The notes beneath the pieces are model-generated. The model searched no databases and was not told the origin of the DNA. It worked only from the letters and a program-made list of their open reading frames with translations. Positions 13,301-28,300 of a stretch of DNA of 64,000 nucleotides are shown one piece after another. This DNA comes from Pithys albifrons albifrons. Lineage: Eukaryota > Chordata > Aves > Passeriformes > Thamnophilidae. The stretch covers positions 79,639,749 through 79,703,748 of the forward strand of contig NC_092497.1 in assembly GCF_047495875.1 (NCBI RefSeq), written 5' to 3'. Numbering within the stretch: the stretch's first letter is position 1; each line of letters opens with the position of its first letter. The translations under genes were made by a program, and so were the position numbers.

Positions 13301-16300
13301 CTTACTAGTATATGATTTCAAGTAGCAATAAATCTTCTTAATTCTGAGCTTCTGATATTTGTGCAATTACCTGTTAGCACTTTAGCCCATCATCTACTTA
13401 TTTTGACTTCTCCTTAACGAGTTTCCTCTTTTTTATTTACATCTTTTTGTCAAAATTAAGCAGAACTATAACAACTTTTTAGCTTTCTACAAAACACTGA
13501 ATTTAAGTGAGATAAAGTGAGATAAAAGTCACTGTTACACTTTTGAAAGTCGCATTTTTAAAGCAAGCTGTACACATTGCTGGGAGCAGTTCAAGATTGG
13601 ATTTCCCCCCTGTGGATTTTCTATCTGTTCTCTAAAAATCAGACAATCTCAGAATTCTTATTTGCCACTTACTTAAATCCAAGGAGAGCAACAACAATCT
13701 GTTTACTACTCCATTTCCCACTCTTCAGCCTCCAACTTCCTTCTTGTAAATAATCTAGCTATAAGTGCTTGTAACTGAAGAGTCCTTATCACCTTTCTAT
13801 TATTTAAGGCGAAAAATTAAAATTATTAGGTTAATTCCTTAAATCTAATGAAGTCTTCCTCAATACATAGCACGACTCTCTCACTGAGGTGACCTAGTTC
13901 TACATTTTCTATTCAATACATTCTTCAGGACAACTGCATCCCGCTGTTTTTTAGCTTTCTCCCAGTTTATGTGTCTCTAATGTCAGAACCTTCAATTCAA
14001 TCATCTTATTCATAACTTGCAACTTTTCTTCAGAAAAACATGTTCCTGTCTTCTAGTTTCTTATTATTCTAAATCCTGCTCTTTGCTGATCATGTTTCAG
14101 TTTGCTTATTTTTCCTTTTAATTCTGCTCTCATCAGGAAACAGTTGCTAGATTATGTGTTCCCCAAACCATGCACTTTTCTGAATCTTTGGTGTTTATCG
14201 TGGTTTAAGAATGGTATTCTCCAGTTTAGTGTTCCCACTGAAACTGCAAATCACATCCTGCTTGTTCAATCGTCCTTTCCCCTTCTCCTCCCCCTGTGGC
14301 AGGTTGAAGTGTACAAGAAAGAGGTGAACAATTCACATGTGGTGATTCACCACATGGAAACCCCCAACAATACCCAACCACTCCCTGCATCATGCTAAGT
14401 GACCTAGAGGGGATGCCTTTCCCTGAGCCCAGAAAATGATGTGAGGTGTCATGGAATAACCTTGGGGTCCTGGTCATGACCCCTCCAGGCCACTGTGAAA
14501 ATTAACCCTGTCCTGGCTAGAACCAGGACAAAGCCTACAATGCAAGTCAAAAAATTTAGAGAGTTAAGTGATGCAGGCTGAGTATTCTGGCATGCAGTAT
14601 GAATTCTTGTCTTTGTAACAGCAGCAACTATAAGCCATTTCCATCCTCTTTTACAAGCAAGTTTTCAGAGCCACGAAAATTGTGATACCTCTTATTTTTA
14701 TTCTATAGCACCATTCAGATTTTTGCTTTACTTTCTCCAGACTTTTGTAAGTAAAAGCTGCCTGAATCAGGCCACTGCAGACACTAACTACAACTATCAC
14801 TGAAGAATTTTACAAGTCTTCAAATAAAAATCAGTTCTTTATATAAGCTGAAAAATGTATATTGCATAATTAAACTGTCAGTAGTTACAGAAAAACTGGA
14901 ATACAAAAAAAATTCTGTTCCATTCTTCTGACAATTGCTAAACGATGCATCTCTGTTTTGTAAGTTAAGTTAATAACACATATCATAAACCCGAGTCAAA
15001 CTACAGTTTTGTTACAGGCTAGATCAGCTTTCAGTGACCAAAACTGCTTAAAAGAGCTCCCAATTTAAACAGTTTGTGAACTGTACCTGTTTATAAACCT
15101 GTCGCAAGTACATTATCTCTTCCACGGTTCCCAAGGATATCAATCTAAACACTTTAACAGCTCGGTGCTGGCCAATTCTGTAAGCTCTGCAAGAACAGTG
15201 GTACATCAAAATGTATTTTAAGAGATAAGAGAACTCTTAGGGGAAATAAATAAATAAACAAAACTATAGATAAATTAAAGGATTCTATTAAAACAGAACT
15301 ACTCTACATCATGGTTGGTTGGGCTGTTTTTCCTAGTTTTCCCAATTTTCCTCAGTAATTAATTTCCTTTTCCTTTACCTTTAGTATTCCATGTTTCTTC
15401 CCAGGCCTATCCAGTTTAAAAAGTTTTTTCCTCATTTTGTATTACAAGAATAGTCTCCCATCTCTTCTGAAAACACATCTTTCACTTTGTTTATTTCAGG
15501 TTTGTTTTCGGTTTCTTTTCTCTCCTCCCTGTCTCCATCTAGTCTTGTTCAAGGTATTCTATTTAAATTACATATAGAAATTAGCTCATGGATTACTCGG
15601 AACAGTCTGTTCTTCCTTAACTTTCTCAAGCACTTTACAAGTTACAACATCATAAAAACAGGTAATAAAACAGCAGTGTTCTATCCAAATGGCAAATTCT
15701 GAGACTTGTAATAGACTATATTCCACAAAACTCATGAGAGGCTGAACCAATTCATAAAAACATGATCTTACAAAGATTCTTTAAAGATAGACCCCAGTAC
15801 ATGTTTCTGACACACATATTTCTCTAGAACAGGTGCACATAAACACATATTAGAAATCAGAAAGACCCTTAAAATGGAATTAAATAATTGCTTGAGATAA
15901 TAGGAATAATTTTATTTCTGCTCCTAAAAATATATAAATCTACTGATTCTTTAAAGCTTTCAATATTCTGTACTTCGGACAGCCAAAGGTCTGTCCTGAA
16001 TTCCTACGGAAATATCCCACAGTCAAAAAGCCTTGAAAGAAAAATCTGTATTATTAAACACTTCAGCAGCTAATATCAGAGCTAGAACTGAGAGCTGAAA
16101 AGACACTAATATCCACATGGGTGAAGCAGAAAAGAACATAAAGGTTGTCTTTAGCGATTCTGGAATTCAAAACATCACTTGAACCAGGGTCAACTACAAT
16201 GCAATTTGTCACGAAAAACAAGAAAAACGTCAGCTACACACAGACACTCTGTGATGATCATACATAAAGTTATACTAAAAATCTCTTCCTTGAGGAAAGT

Positions 16301-19300
16301 TTTAGTTAGGCAATCAGATTGTGGAATGAAAGCAAAAGAAGAGCCCAACATGGATCAAGTTCTGTATTTTGAGAGTGTACCTGTCAATTGCTTGAAGATC
16401 ATTTGCTGGATTCCATGTAGGATCAAACAGTATAACAACATTGGCACCAACAAAATTAAGACCCAGTCCACCAGCCCTAAAAACAAAGGAAAAAAAATAG
16501 AACTACATTACAACAAAAACAACACTGAAAAAAATTTTCTGTATTAGGTCCATGTTGGCATACCCTTCCATGATATACAAAAAGAACACAATAAAGATAC
16601 TGAAAACAATGCAGCATAGCTTTGTCTTACTGTCTTGTTAACAACCACCAAGTACTCAAATAACCACTTCTACAAAATGCAGTCTTCCACCTAAATATCA
16701 TGATTGTTACAAGCTCAGTGATAACCAACTGCTATCAGCTTACTTAGTCAAAGTCCTGGTTGCTACTTTGTTCCCACTAAGTCCTGCACAGGCCAAGTCC
16801 CCCAGTGAATATATTGAAATTCATAATCATTTTTATGCCAGTTAACTTTATAGGAGCAGGAAAATTAGAAGTGAAATTTTAGTTCCTCTAATCCCAGTAC
16901 ATAGTTTCAACAGTAACGCTAAACAGCTTCCACTAAAATGGTCACAACCTAGGGTAAGTTATACCTGTAAAAATTAACAACTGTCACAAGTGTATTTGTA
17001 CACTAAGTCTCTCAGCTATTAAAAGCACAGTTGTCCACACAGCTGCATATGAGCAATATTCATACCAGTCAATACACAAGAAAAAGTCCCTGTCAGAAAA
17101 TTGTCTGCTCTGGGGGTTAGGAGTCCCAGGTGTACCAGTTACACACTAAAACACTCAACAGCTGGGGTGTGCTCTCAGGTAAAACCTGGAAGCCAGCAAT
17201 CTGAGCATGTGCTGAACGTGAGACAGCTAACTACTGCATCCTACAAAACTGCTCAGTTTTTAGAGTTTGACATGTGCATAGCTGAATGATTTGACAGGAA
17301 AAAAAGGGAGGAAAAAACCACTTGTCATGCAGCTGCAAAGCAAGAAAATACTGAATATTCTTTTTAACTGGCTCAACCAACCAAAGCACAAAAGAGACAA
17401 GTTCCTATACAAGCACAGGCTAAATACTACTATTAAAATATTAAAACAATTATTCACATTGATGTAGCCATCACTAATTTCAAGTGTGTTATTTTCCTGA
17501 AGGAGGTACTGTGAAATTGCAAAAAGTCAATCCCATTTAACTTACTAAGCAACTAGTTTAATGGTTTACTTTAGATTATGCCTGTTTAATGGAGACAGAA
17601 AAGGTAAAGTTTCCAGGTATAAGACTGAATGAGATAGAAACCAAAAACTTGTGGAGGCCCATCACTTTTTGGTTTTCATGGAATCCATGTCAATGTAAAC
17701 ACAATTGTGGCCTTACCCTTCCAGGTGTGATGTGGTGCTGGGGTAGTTAAATCTGGAAAGGGAGAGGATATGGGAACCTGCCAATATTAACAGATGTTTC
17801 TGAAAGATGCATGCTCGCAAAGTTTGAAATGCTGAAAAAAATCCTTGTATTTTTTTCAGGATACATTGTGGTATTTTGAAAATTTAGTGTCTTTCTTTTT
17901 AGTGAAAACAGAATTTAGCCTCTTGTCTTCCCAAACCAACCCTACAGTTGGACTGAAACATAAGTCAACATGTAAAACAGTCCATAAAAATTAAACAGGA
18001 TTCTTAGCTTTATAATACTTTTTACCTTTCTGTAGTTTTAGGCATGAAACAAAAATTCAGGTACTCCAAAGCTGAAAAAAAATGGCACCTATATCCTTGA
18101 TGGACAGAATGCATACAGTAGTTTGGGCACTGTAAAGCATATCTTCCATTTTAACTATCATTTTAACCAGCTGTTAGTCACTCCTGCAATTTGGTCCATG
18201 CAAACTACTATATACAATATGGCTCAAATAAAGAGCTTTGTTACAAAGAACAGCTTTCAAAATATCTATCATCTTATTTAAAAATGTACAACTTAATACC
18301 TCAATGTTCAGAAGTTACAGAACAACACTGCATTAGGAAAGTTTCTATGAAAGCTTTGACTATGTAATTCTGTTTACCTAGGGAAGTTTTTCATAATTTC
18401 TACGTTCTCTTTTTCAGTGAGATCTTGTGGTTCAAAGTTCTTTGACTGTTATCATACGTGCATTAAAAGTTATTTGCAACATAGGCATGAAGAATTCAAG
18501 TTAAAGGAAGCCCTGTAAAAGTAAAAAGTAATGATCAGCAGTCTAGTAATGGAGAGTAACTGTGAATGTTGCTGCAGGTAGAAGGGAAGTGCATATGTAA
18601 CCTTTCACAATAAAAACTACCTACAGATTTCTCTAAGCTCTTCTCTTTACATAACAAAGATAACTGAGCAGCAAAAATAGATTTTCATTAACAAGTATTC
18701 TGAAGGAATTAATCTAGCAAAATACTGGCATGGAAAATCCAGAAACAGTGATTTAAAGGCAGGAATACTTGCTGTTCTTATTTCTTCCAGAAACGTGGAA
18801 CAGAACTGTGTTGACTGTGGTATTGTACACACAGAGTTTCCCTTCCCCAGGCTAAGCAGCATAATTGGAGTGGCAAGCTCTGACAACTTCCTATCAAGTT
18901 ACAGTAACTCCAGCAACTATTTTAATGTTTTTAAGCATGCCCGAAAATCCCCTTTTCTTCTTCCAAGTAAACACACATTTTCCCCAGCAATGCCAGGAAA
19001 GGACTGAAGTATTCACAAACAGATATCACTTCATGAGACTTAGAAGTTCCAAGAGATGTATTGCATTTTTCTCCAGTGCTCATCTGAAATTCATGATGTG
19101 TATCTAATGGTTTGATGGAATTTATGAGCTCTGAAGAAATCAATTATATATTCTCACAACACCTACGAAATATATATTTATTTATAGAGTTATATTTGTC
19201 ATAGCTATCAATGAAAGCATTAGGAGTAGCCATATGACTATGCTTGGTACCTGCATTAACTGCAAGACTTGAGGTCAAGCTGACTTACAGACTGGTGCTT

Positions 19301-22300
19301 TCTGTTTTAAAAGCTGCATGTTTATTGTGCCAGTGAACATAATGGCAAATTCATCCTTTGTAGAACTCACTTCTACAGCCAAAACTGTGCAAGTATTTTC
19401 AGAGAAAATCAGCACTTGGTGCTCTGAGCAATGGGACTTTCAGAAAACACACAAGTTGACTGCACAGAACAGTTCAGCCAAAAACTTTGCAGGAGAGTAT
19501 AGACAGAAGAGCATGACTCAATTCTGTCAACATACGACGTATGGAAAGATACAGAATATACTGTATATTATTATTGCATATGCACCTGAAATCTGAGTAA
19601 GACAAAAAATTAATCTCTTGCAGAGTAGAAACAGAAAAACCACTTTCTGACTTCCAAAGGATTACAAATGTAAAGCTGCTTCCATTATTGTGTATCAAAC
19701 AAGCAAAAGGATCACTTCCTGTTAGCTGTGGTAAACTAGACAAAGAATTGCACCTCCTGTTTTGCCTAGTACAGGCTGGTTACGTTAACTGCAATTCTTT
19801 CACAGGTTTCCTCCTTTCAGTTGCTTCTTAAGATGAGTAACAACAAGACCAGTGGAACCAAGACTCTTGCCTCCAGCACCATCAGCAGGCTGCAAAGGCT
19901 CAGAAGTCTCCATACTCACAAGCTCTCCTCTCCTAACAGAGAGGAGAAAGTCCCTCCATGTTTAGTTTGCCTTTTCATTTCTCTGTAAATTAATGGAAAA
20001 GAACTGAAAAGGTATGGATTACAGAACTGAGACTGATAGAAGCAAAAATTAGTCTTTCCTAGTGCTACAGATGCAGTAATTCCCTTTGATTTTCAGAGAC
20101 AAGGAGCAGGGACTCATGAAGGTCTTATGAGAAGCTGACAGCCAGATTCCACAGTGGGACAGATGAGAAATCAATGTGCATAGCCACACCACAAATCTCT
20201 TCACAACCCTATGCATAGGCTTCAGAGCATATGCAGACTGCTCTGACATGCCCTTGCAAGAGTTTTTAAAATTATGCCCAACTTCCAATTTAACAGAGGG
20301 ACGTGGATACTTCTATCTAAATCCAACATGCACACTTTCAGTAAAGAAGAACTGAAGTGACTGTATAGTCAAGAATGTTCCATCAAGTTTCACTACTCTT
20401 TCACCTTTGGGCAGGACAATGAAAGCCTTTCTTGTTTCCTTTCTGTCCTTGCCCAGTAAAAAACTTAAAACCAAGATAAAGCATGGAAGAAACCAGAATA
20501 AAACAAATAGCCATTATCATAACAAGAATTTCAGTTGAACATATTAATCTGTTTCACAAGAATTCACTATCCATCATAAACTGACAAGCAAATCTGACAG
20601 GTAAATACATTACTAAAAGACAATCAAGGATTTGCCGAAGTATTTTTAAAGACATGCTAATTAGTGTGGTTAATAAATTAAGAGCAAGAGATAATTTTTC
20701 AGTTCAATATAGCATTTCATATTCAGTTGCTAGTTCTACCATTATAATACAATAAAACAGAAAATCTTTAATGGATAATGACATAAAAATAATGCAATAG
20801 AAGTGTTTAAAACTGTTTCCTGCATCCTACAGCAACTGGAAATTTAAAACTAGGATTCAGAAGACACATTTCTTTCAGACCTTAGCAATCCACACAAAGC
20901 AGAGAAGAGAGGAAAGGAACAAGTCTCCACGTATTTTAAGAAGCTTTAGACCACAGCAGTAGGTCTATACTCACTAAAACACAAGAGAACAATTCACTTG
21001 CTCAAAAAGTAATCTCTCACAATGTCCTCAAGAAAAATGCAGAGTAACCATTTATTAAACACTAGAAAGATTAAAACAAACTACAAGTTGAATTTTCTTA
21101 CATTGTAGATACAAGACATATGTTAAACTCTTGAACGCTGTTGAATTCTCTCACAATTCTGATCCTATCTTCTGATTTCGTATTTCCATCAAGTCTTCGG
21201 TAATCTAGCCCAGATGCCATGCAGTACTGTTCCAGCACATCTAGCAACTGGGTGGAAAAATGAAGGGGCAGGGGGAGGAAATGAAATACTTAATACTATA
21301 TTTTTAATGAAACATGATCACAGAGGTCATGTTTATCAAATATATTTTCAACAGACCAAGCATTGCAAATGAGACTAAATCGTCACGATTTTGATATCAG
21401 CATTCATGACTCTCTTTAGACATGACTCTATAGCAGTCAAGGTGATTAATATTAGTCTGCTGTGATCTCACTCCATCCTCCAGCCCTGGTTGCCTCTTTC
21501 ACCTCTGTCACTCAGTTAATTCAACCCAATAAGCAGGCAGGCAACAAACAGTTTCCTCCCATCTCAGCAAGTTGCAATTACTTGAAACACAGTAAATGAG
21601 CACTGGCGCCAGCACAGAGTGCACAGTGAGCGTTCAGGGGCATGGAGTGAAATAAACTGCAGTAACCAGGATTCAGTCTGGTACACAATACAATAAAGCA
21701 CAGCCTAAGACACACGAGTACCTTACTACTGCATCTAAACATGAAACTTGCATTCTTTCACAAAGCAAAAAAAAATATTTAAGAACTATTATTCAAACTA
21801 CTATTTTTAAGACACTTTTTAGTGCATAATTACAAATATTTAAATAAAGGATATTATACTATTGAGTGCACCATTTCAGGAAACACATTACTCTCTAACA
21901 AGAAAATCAAGGAGCAAGTCCCTTAAAAGTGAAATGTACATATACCTCTTGCTCCAATTAAACATAGTTTTAAGTTCAAATCAAGTCCCAGGATTGAAGT
22001 TTCCTTGATGCTGGTGGTCAAAAGCCAGCAGAACAGAGGAAGTTTAACAACTTCCAGTGCTAATACAAAGGTTTTATGACACTTCAGTCATACTGTGCTC
22101 TTAACACTGCTCTTAAGGCACACAAGCTGCACTCAGCTTTCTACACCTAAAGTAACGAAACAATTTTCAAAAGCCTTGAGGAAGACAGAAGGGTGTTGTA
22201 TTTGTTTTGCCATCACCACTGTTATCATGAGATAACATAAGGTTTCAATATGCCTCTGGAGTACAGCACACTGTCCTCATAACTACTTCCCACAATATAG

Positions 22301-25300
22301 GCAGTAAGGAAATGAGGTCACTGCAGTGCTTCATGCTTCTAAATTACTGTTGCAGTTAATTCATAAAAATCTCATGGAGCTCACCTTCGTGGAAAAGGAG
22401 AATAGAAGAATTTTATCCTTATTTTTTCGGAAGTGATTTAAAAGCTGTTGAAGGACCTGTAAACAACCCACAGCACACAAATGAAGAGATTTTTATCTAC
22501 AGGTCATGTCACGCACACTTACTCATGTTTTCAACCTCTAAAAAGGCTACACTGCAGTAAATTATTTGCAAAGCCAAACAGAGGCATAACAAGAATCATT
22601 ACTAACATAACAAACTTGCCAAAGGCGATGGAGATGCTGGACCTTCCCATTTTTCAGTGATCTACATAGAAATCCTGCTGTGAAAAGGTCATGAGACCAC
22701 TAAGAGATACATTTGGAAGGTACGTGTATCAGTACACAGACTGCAACAAAGTTACTCATGTCACACACTAGCTCAGACTGTGAGGTTTTGTATTTAAAAA
22801 ACATACACATTTACTCTGAAAACTAAAAGGTCTGTTTAAATTTTCTGTCCTAGATCTGAGTTCAGAACTTCTTGGAACTTGTCTTCTTAAAATAATCAGT
22901 GAGATGTATGCCCCTCCCCACTCCCACTCTCATCTTTTGCTTTGTTTACAGTAGGATTCAGCTTCCCAGACTCTGCACAGACCTTGAAATGCCAATAATC
23001 CGCCCACACACAATGTTCTTCTGATGGGGAAGCAAATAATCCAGAGCCTTGTATATAATAGTGATATTGTTATTTTCAAAAGAAGCATGTCCACATCTGG
23101 CAATGGCAGCTCCAGAGTACAGCGCAGAAGCCATACACAATGGGGAAAAGAGGAATTTTCTGTAACATGATTGACTGTAGCTTTCTCCCAGTGGGCAATA
23201 AATATTTTAAAAATTGTATTTTTCACAGATAAATACATAAACTGTGAATCAACACTGACTTCACTAAAAGCCTAACAAATTTTTGACAACCAAATGATGA
23301 AGGTTTATATTAACTTTACAATTCTGGATAATACCTAGAACAAAAAACAATAATTGTACATCATTTAGTATGTTTGTCAACCTGTTGCAAGCGAAAACAA
23401 TGTACAAACAAGAAGTTTTTTGCTTGGTTTCATTTTACATGAACATATAAATTAGGACTTACTTTACTTGAGAAAAAAATCCACAACGGGCAATTTAACA
23501 AGAGCTATACTACTTAGATTTGCATTTTATTTAGCCACATTAAGAAAAGAACACAGAACAAAATCAGTGACATTCTTTTAAAGCAGAAGGAATTGGCTAG
23601 TTATGTTATTCTTGTTATTATTCAAGTACAGGTAAACTAATGAATTTCCTCTAGGAGAACACACAAACAAGTCTACATAGTTTTGCTTAAATAAAATGGA
23701 TAAATTTCATCCCCATTTTGGGTATTTAGGTATTCTGGAGTAAAGAACAGCTCTAACAGGGAAAAGTAATGAATGCTTTTGCACAAAAAAAAAAAAAAAT
23801 CTACACTTGCGCACCAGAGTATTATCCTGCATTTTACAAGTCTAAAACAGAAATATGTGGTCATAAACAAAAGTAAGAGGTCTTTCTAAGACTTCACATG
23901 GATTGCTACACATTGTGAGTCATCTTTATGTGATGGCATTCTACCTCTTGCTTTTAAGAATATCTTTTTTGTATACAGATGTTCACATTATTCTACAGTA
24001 TTTTAAGCCTTTAAAGCCATGCCTGCCTGGGTGAGGCTTACATTTAATGGAGGAAGTTATCATTATTTGCAAAGTGTTCCAATAGATTTTCACTTTCTTA
24101 CTGAGCTAATGATAATATGCCAAGCTAAAATAATTAAATGAACTCAACAGTTATTCCTAAGAGATTCGTATTAAGAACAGTAGTCCAAAACTCCATAGAT
24201 GATGTTTGTGGAAATATTACATGTTCAGTTTAAAAAAAAACAACATTATTTCAAATGCCCGGATATTTAATAGCCCTTTACACTTAAGTGTTGGAGAGCA
24301 CCTAATGTATAAAGATTGGAAGACAAAGCACAAGAAATGGATCTATGAGTACGGTGATGAGATGGAGATGCCTGAAGCTTTAAAGGACTTTAAAACTGAT
24401 GTTATAGAAGTTTGATTGTTGCGTTTCAATTGTACTGTTTTCAGTTGTTACAGTTCTGATGTTACAGTGTTACCCTCTCTCCATTTTCAAAATGGCTTCC
24501 CTTGTTTTTCCTTTGAGTCATTCCCTCCATATTGTCATCTTCTCCTCAGATCATTTTCCTGCCTTTGCCCTGAACCCTGTCCCCTCACTGGTGAACTTTC
24601 CCACCTCTGGCGACCATTGTCCCGTTGGCTCCCTCATTACCCTAGTTATGCATTCCACCCAATCCCATCCCAGTTCTGGAATCTTCTCCTCAGATCCCTA
24701 TATAAAACCAAGTTTCCCCTCAATAAATTGCTTTTTATGCCCTTGTCACTTGCATGGTAGAGAGCACTCAAACCCTTACAGTCAACAGCCACCCACTTAG
24801 AAACCTTACAGAGTCTCTCTGAGCCAGAATTTTAACAAAACTGTAGAAACAGGTAGTAATGAGAAATACCACTGGCTTGTAAAGCTACACTCATTCATCT
24901 TCTTTTCCAAGCAATACCCAATACTTCTGTGTGGACAATTTGAAATCTTTATGTTTCTAAAACAATGAACCACTTGTCCTTACACTTTGCAGGTCCCCAC
25001 TGTCTTATATCATGATAGAAAAACTGTGGTTTCCAAACAAAGCAGGACACTCCTTTCATTCTAGTCTCAGATATTAAACTATTTCTATTTAAAAATCTAA
25101 GCATGAAATTTACCTTGAAATACAAAGTGCAAGTGCAGTTTGAAAACTTTATATATTGACTGAAAATTTCCCCAAAAAAGTAGAAGCTCTTTCAGATAGG
25201 TCACTGTGTATTATCCACCTCCCACCATACCAGGGACATATTAGAATCCTCATTTTACCATATTAGGAATACCATCAATGTCTATACACATTATACATTT

Positions 25301-28300
25301 GGATTGTAGGGACTGTTTTTTTCCAGGCTCTTGTTATAATCATCAATTCAGAACAGAAATCCTGGGGGCATGTTATAAATGCTACAGCTTGCAGAACACA
25401 AAAGGTGACTGCAGCCACAGCACAAGGTAGGACACAAACACCACACACAGGCCACTCTTCCACCCTTGCCATTCTAGTTTTACTGGAGGAAATAATTTAT
25501 ATCCCATAAAAGAAAAATCTGTTTCCCTATGTGTTGTCTCTCTGCTTAGTTGGAGAATAACAGATACTTAAAGCAGCCAGATTAACCTTTTCAACTCTGC
25601 AAAACAGTTACAGCAGCTTAACTAGTAAACTTCATTAAAAAATCCCAACCTTTCCTTGAGTAAATCTTCAAAAAATGTCAAAAACTCTTCCTTTGCAATT
25701 ATGCTTATTTACGAAAGAGTAATCACCTGTATTAAAATTTCTGTGTAGTCTTTACTAAATTTTAAAGACTAAGTAATACCTATTCAGTCTATGTTACCAG
25801 ATGAAAGTTAGAGGGGAATTTCAATTAGTTGCTAGAATTCATTTATGAAACAGAAGATGTGAAGTACTACATGTGACAAGGTTATTTAAAAACATTTTAT
25901 TATTGTTTGTTTCACTTATTTCCAAATAAACACGTTAAAAATTGAAAAAGTAGTTTTTAAGCTCCAGTGTCTGTTCACTCTCCTGTGATTATTTCTTATG
26001 GCAAGAGGACATTAAATACTTCCTGAATGACTCTGCTTTCACAGCATAAAACCCAAAATCATCACAAACAGCTTTCATTCTAAAATTTAGAATAGAAAAC
26101 AAAAAAGCAAGTCACCACACCAGACATGTCTGGTGTGTTTTTGGCATCATAATTATTTTGAATTCAAAATTAATTGACTAAAACCCAGTTCACTTTTCAA
26201 CAATGGCTATACAGCCCACTACTTAAAACTCCTCCTTCCAGAAACAGAGATCACAGGATCATAGAATAGTTTGGGTTGGAAGGGATCTTAAAGATCATCT
26301 AGTTTCAAACCCCACCTACTAGACCCAGGGTTCCATCCAACCTGGCCTTGAATACTTCCAGGGATGGGGTGTCCACAACCTTTCTGGGAAACCTGTTGCA
26401 GTGCTTCAACACTTTTGGAATATAGCATTTCTTTCTAATATCTAATCTAAATCTGCTTTCTTCCAGTTCAAAGCCATTATCCCTTTCCCTATCACTGTAG
26501 AAAGTCTCCCTCCAGCTATCTTTGTTACCTTCAGGTACAGAAAAGCAGCAATAAGGTCACCTCAGAGCCTTAGCTTCTCCATATTGAGCACCCTCAACTC
26601 ATTCAGCCTTTCCTCACTGGACAGCTGTTCCATTCCCCAAAGTATCTTCATGGCCCTCCTCTGGATTCACTCCAACAGGTCCATGTACCTGTGAAGTGGA
26701 ATGCAGCAGACCACAAGAGTGGAGCAGGAGAGAATCTCCTACCCTGACCTGCTGACCACACCTCCTTTGATGCAGCCATATTTGTCTTTCCACGCTGCTG
26801 CAATTTCACATTGCTGGTTCATGTCCAGCCTCTAATTCACCAACAGCCCCAAGTCCTTCTCAGCAGGGGTGCTCTTAATCTGTTCATCTCCCTGCCTGTG
26901 TTGGTGCCAGGGGCTGTGCTGACCCAAGTGCAACACCTTGTGCTTGGCCTTGTTAAAACTCATGAGATTTCACCTGGCCCACTTCTCAAGCTTGTCTAGG
27001 TCCCTCTGGACACACTCCAGCACCTCAGTGTCTTTGTTATCATGATGGGCCCAGAACTGAGCACAGAACTCAAGGTGTGGCCTCAGCAGCACCATGGACA
27101 GGAAAAGAATCACTTTCCTGGTCCTGCTGGGCACACTAGTTCTGATACAAGCAAGGATGTCACTGCCCTTCTTTGTCACCTGGGCACACTGCTGGCTCAT
27201 GTTCAGCCGCTTTTGACCAGCATGCTCAGGTCCTTTTCTGACAGGTACCTTTCCAGACTCTTCCCCAGGCCTGTAGTGCTGCATGAGGCTCTTGTGGCCA
27301 AAGTGTAGAACCCAGCAGTTGGTCTTGTTGAACCTTGCATCATTGATCTAGGCCCATTGATCCAGTCTGTCCAAGTGCCTCTCCTGCACATCAACATTTC
27401 CTCTCAACTAAAGTCTTAAACCTTCCAGGGGGTGCACTCAGATCCCTCATCCAGATCATCATTAAAGACATGAAACACAACTGGGCCCAACATTGACCCC
27501 TGGGGAACACCACTAGTGACTAGACATTAACTGTACGTAGCTCCATTCACCACCACTCTCTGGGCCCAGCCATCCAGTCAGTTTTTGACCCAGCCAACAG
27601 TGCAACTGTCCAAGCCATGGGCTGCCAACTTTTCCAGGCCAAAGACATAGGAAAATAATAATAAAAATATAAAATAATAACATGAATATACCATGGGAAA
27701 ATAACCAGTAACAGAATTGCTTCATAGGCACTGCTTAGGATCATGGACTTTTTAGGGCTATGTATTAAATATTTGCTGGTAACTACTTTAACAATTAAGT
27801 TCCCTTTCATGTTATTATGAAGTGTGTACAACAAAGTTATTAGGCAGGTATCTCACACACATATCATAACAGTAAAGAAAGATGTTGCTTGCATAATACC
27901 GAATCAATGAAATGGTAATAGCCATTACTGGCACAACAATGTGGTCCTCCCACTGCCTTCAGTTCCAGCCAGAACCTGTGAATACCTAGGCTTATAGAAA
28001 GCAAAAATCCTGCATTGCTTCTGTCCCTCCAGTTACTTCCAGCTCAGGAACACTCCTGGAACTCGTATGTTTTCCTTTTTCATTAGCTACCTTAGACTAC
28101 TTTTTCAGCTGCATTAGACATCATTAAATATCTTTTGTTCCACTCTGAAACCAAAGACAGTTTTCAAGGTAAAGAGTTTTACAAATTCATACTTAACACA
28201 TTTATTTTCCTCATCTTCAGCATGACTTCTATTATCTTCATTTAATGTCCAAAGGGTTTGAAAAGTCAGGACAAATTCACTAGCTCAATGCTGCTTATGA

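Noticed and set aside
18647..19743. Cluster of overlapping 70-92 codon frames in intron 11
   Set aside because: They overlap on both strands, have no conserved motifs and resemble chance frames in AT-rich DNA.
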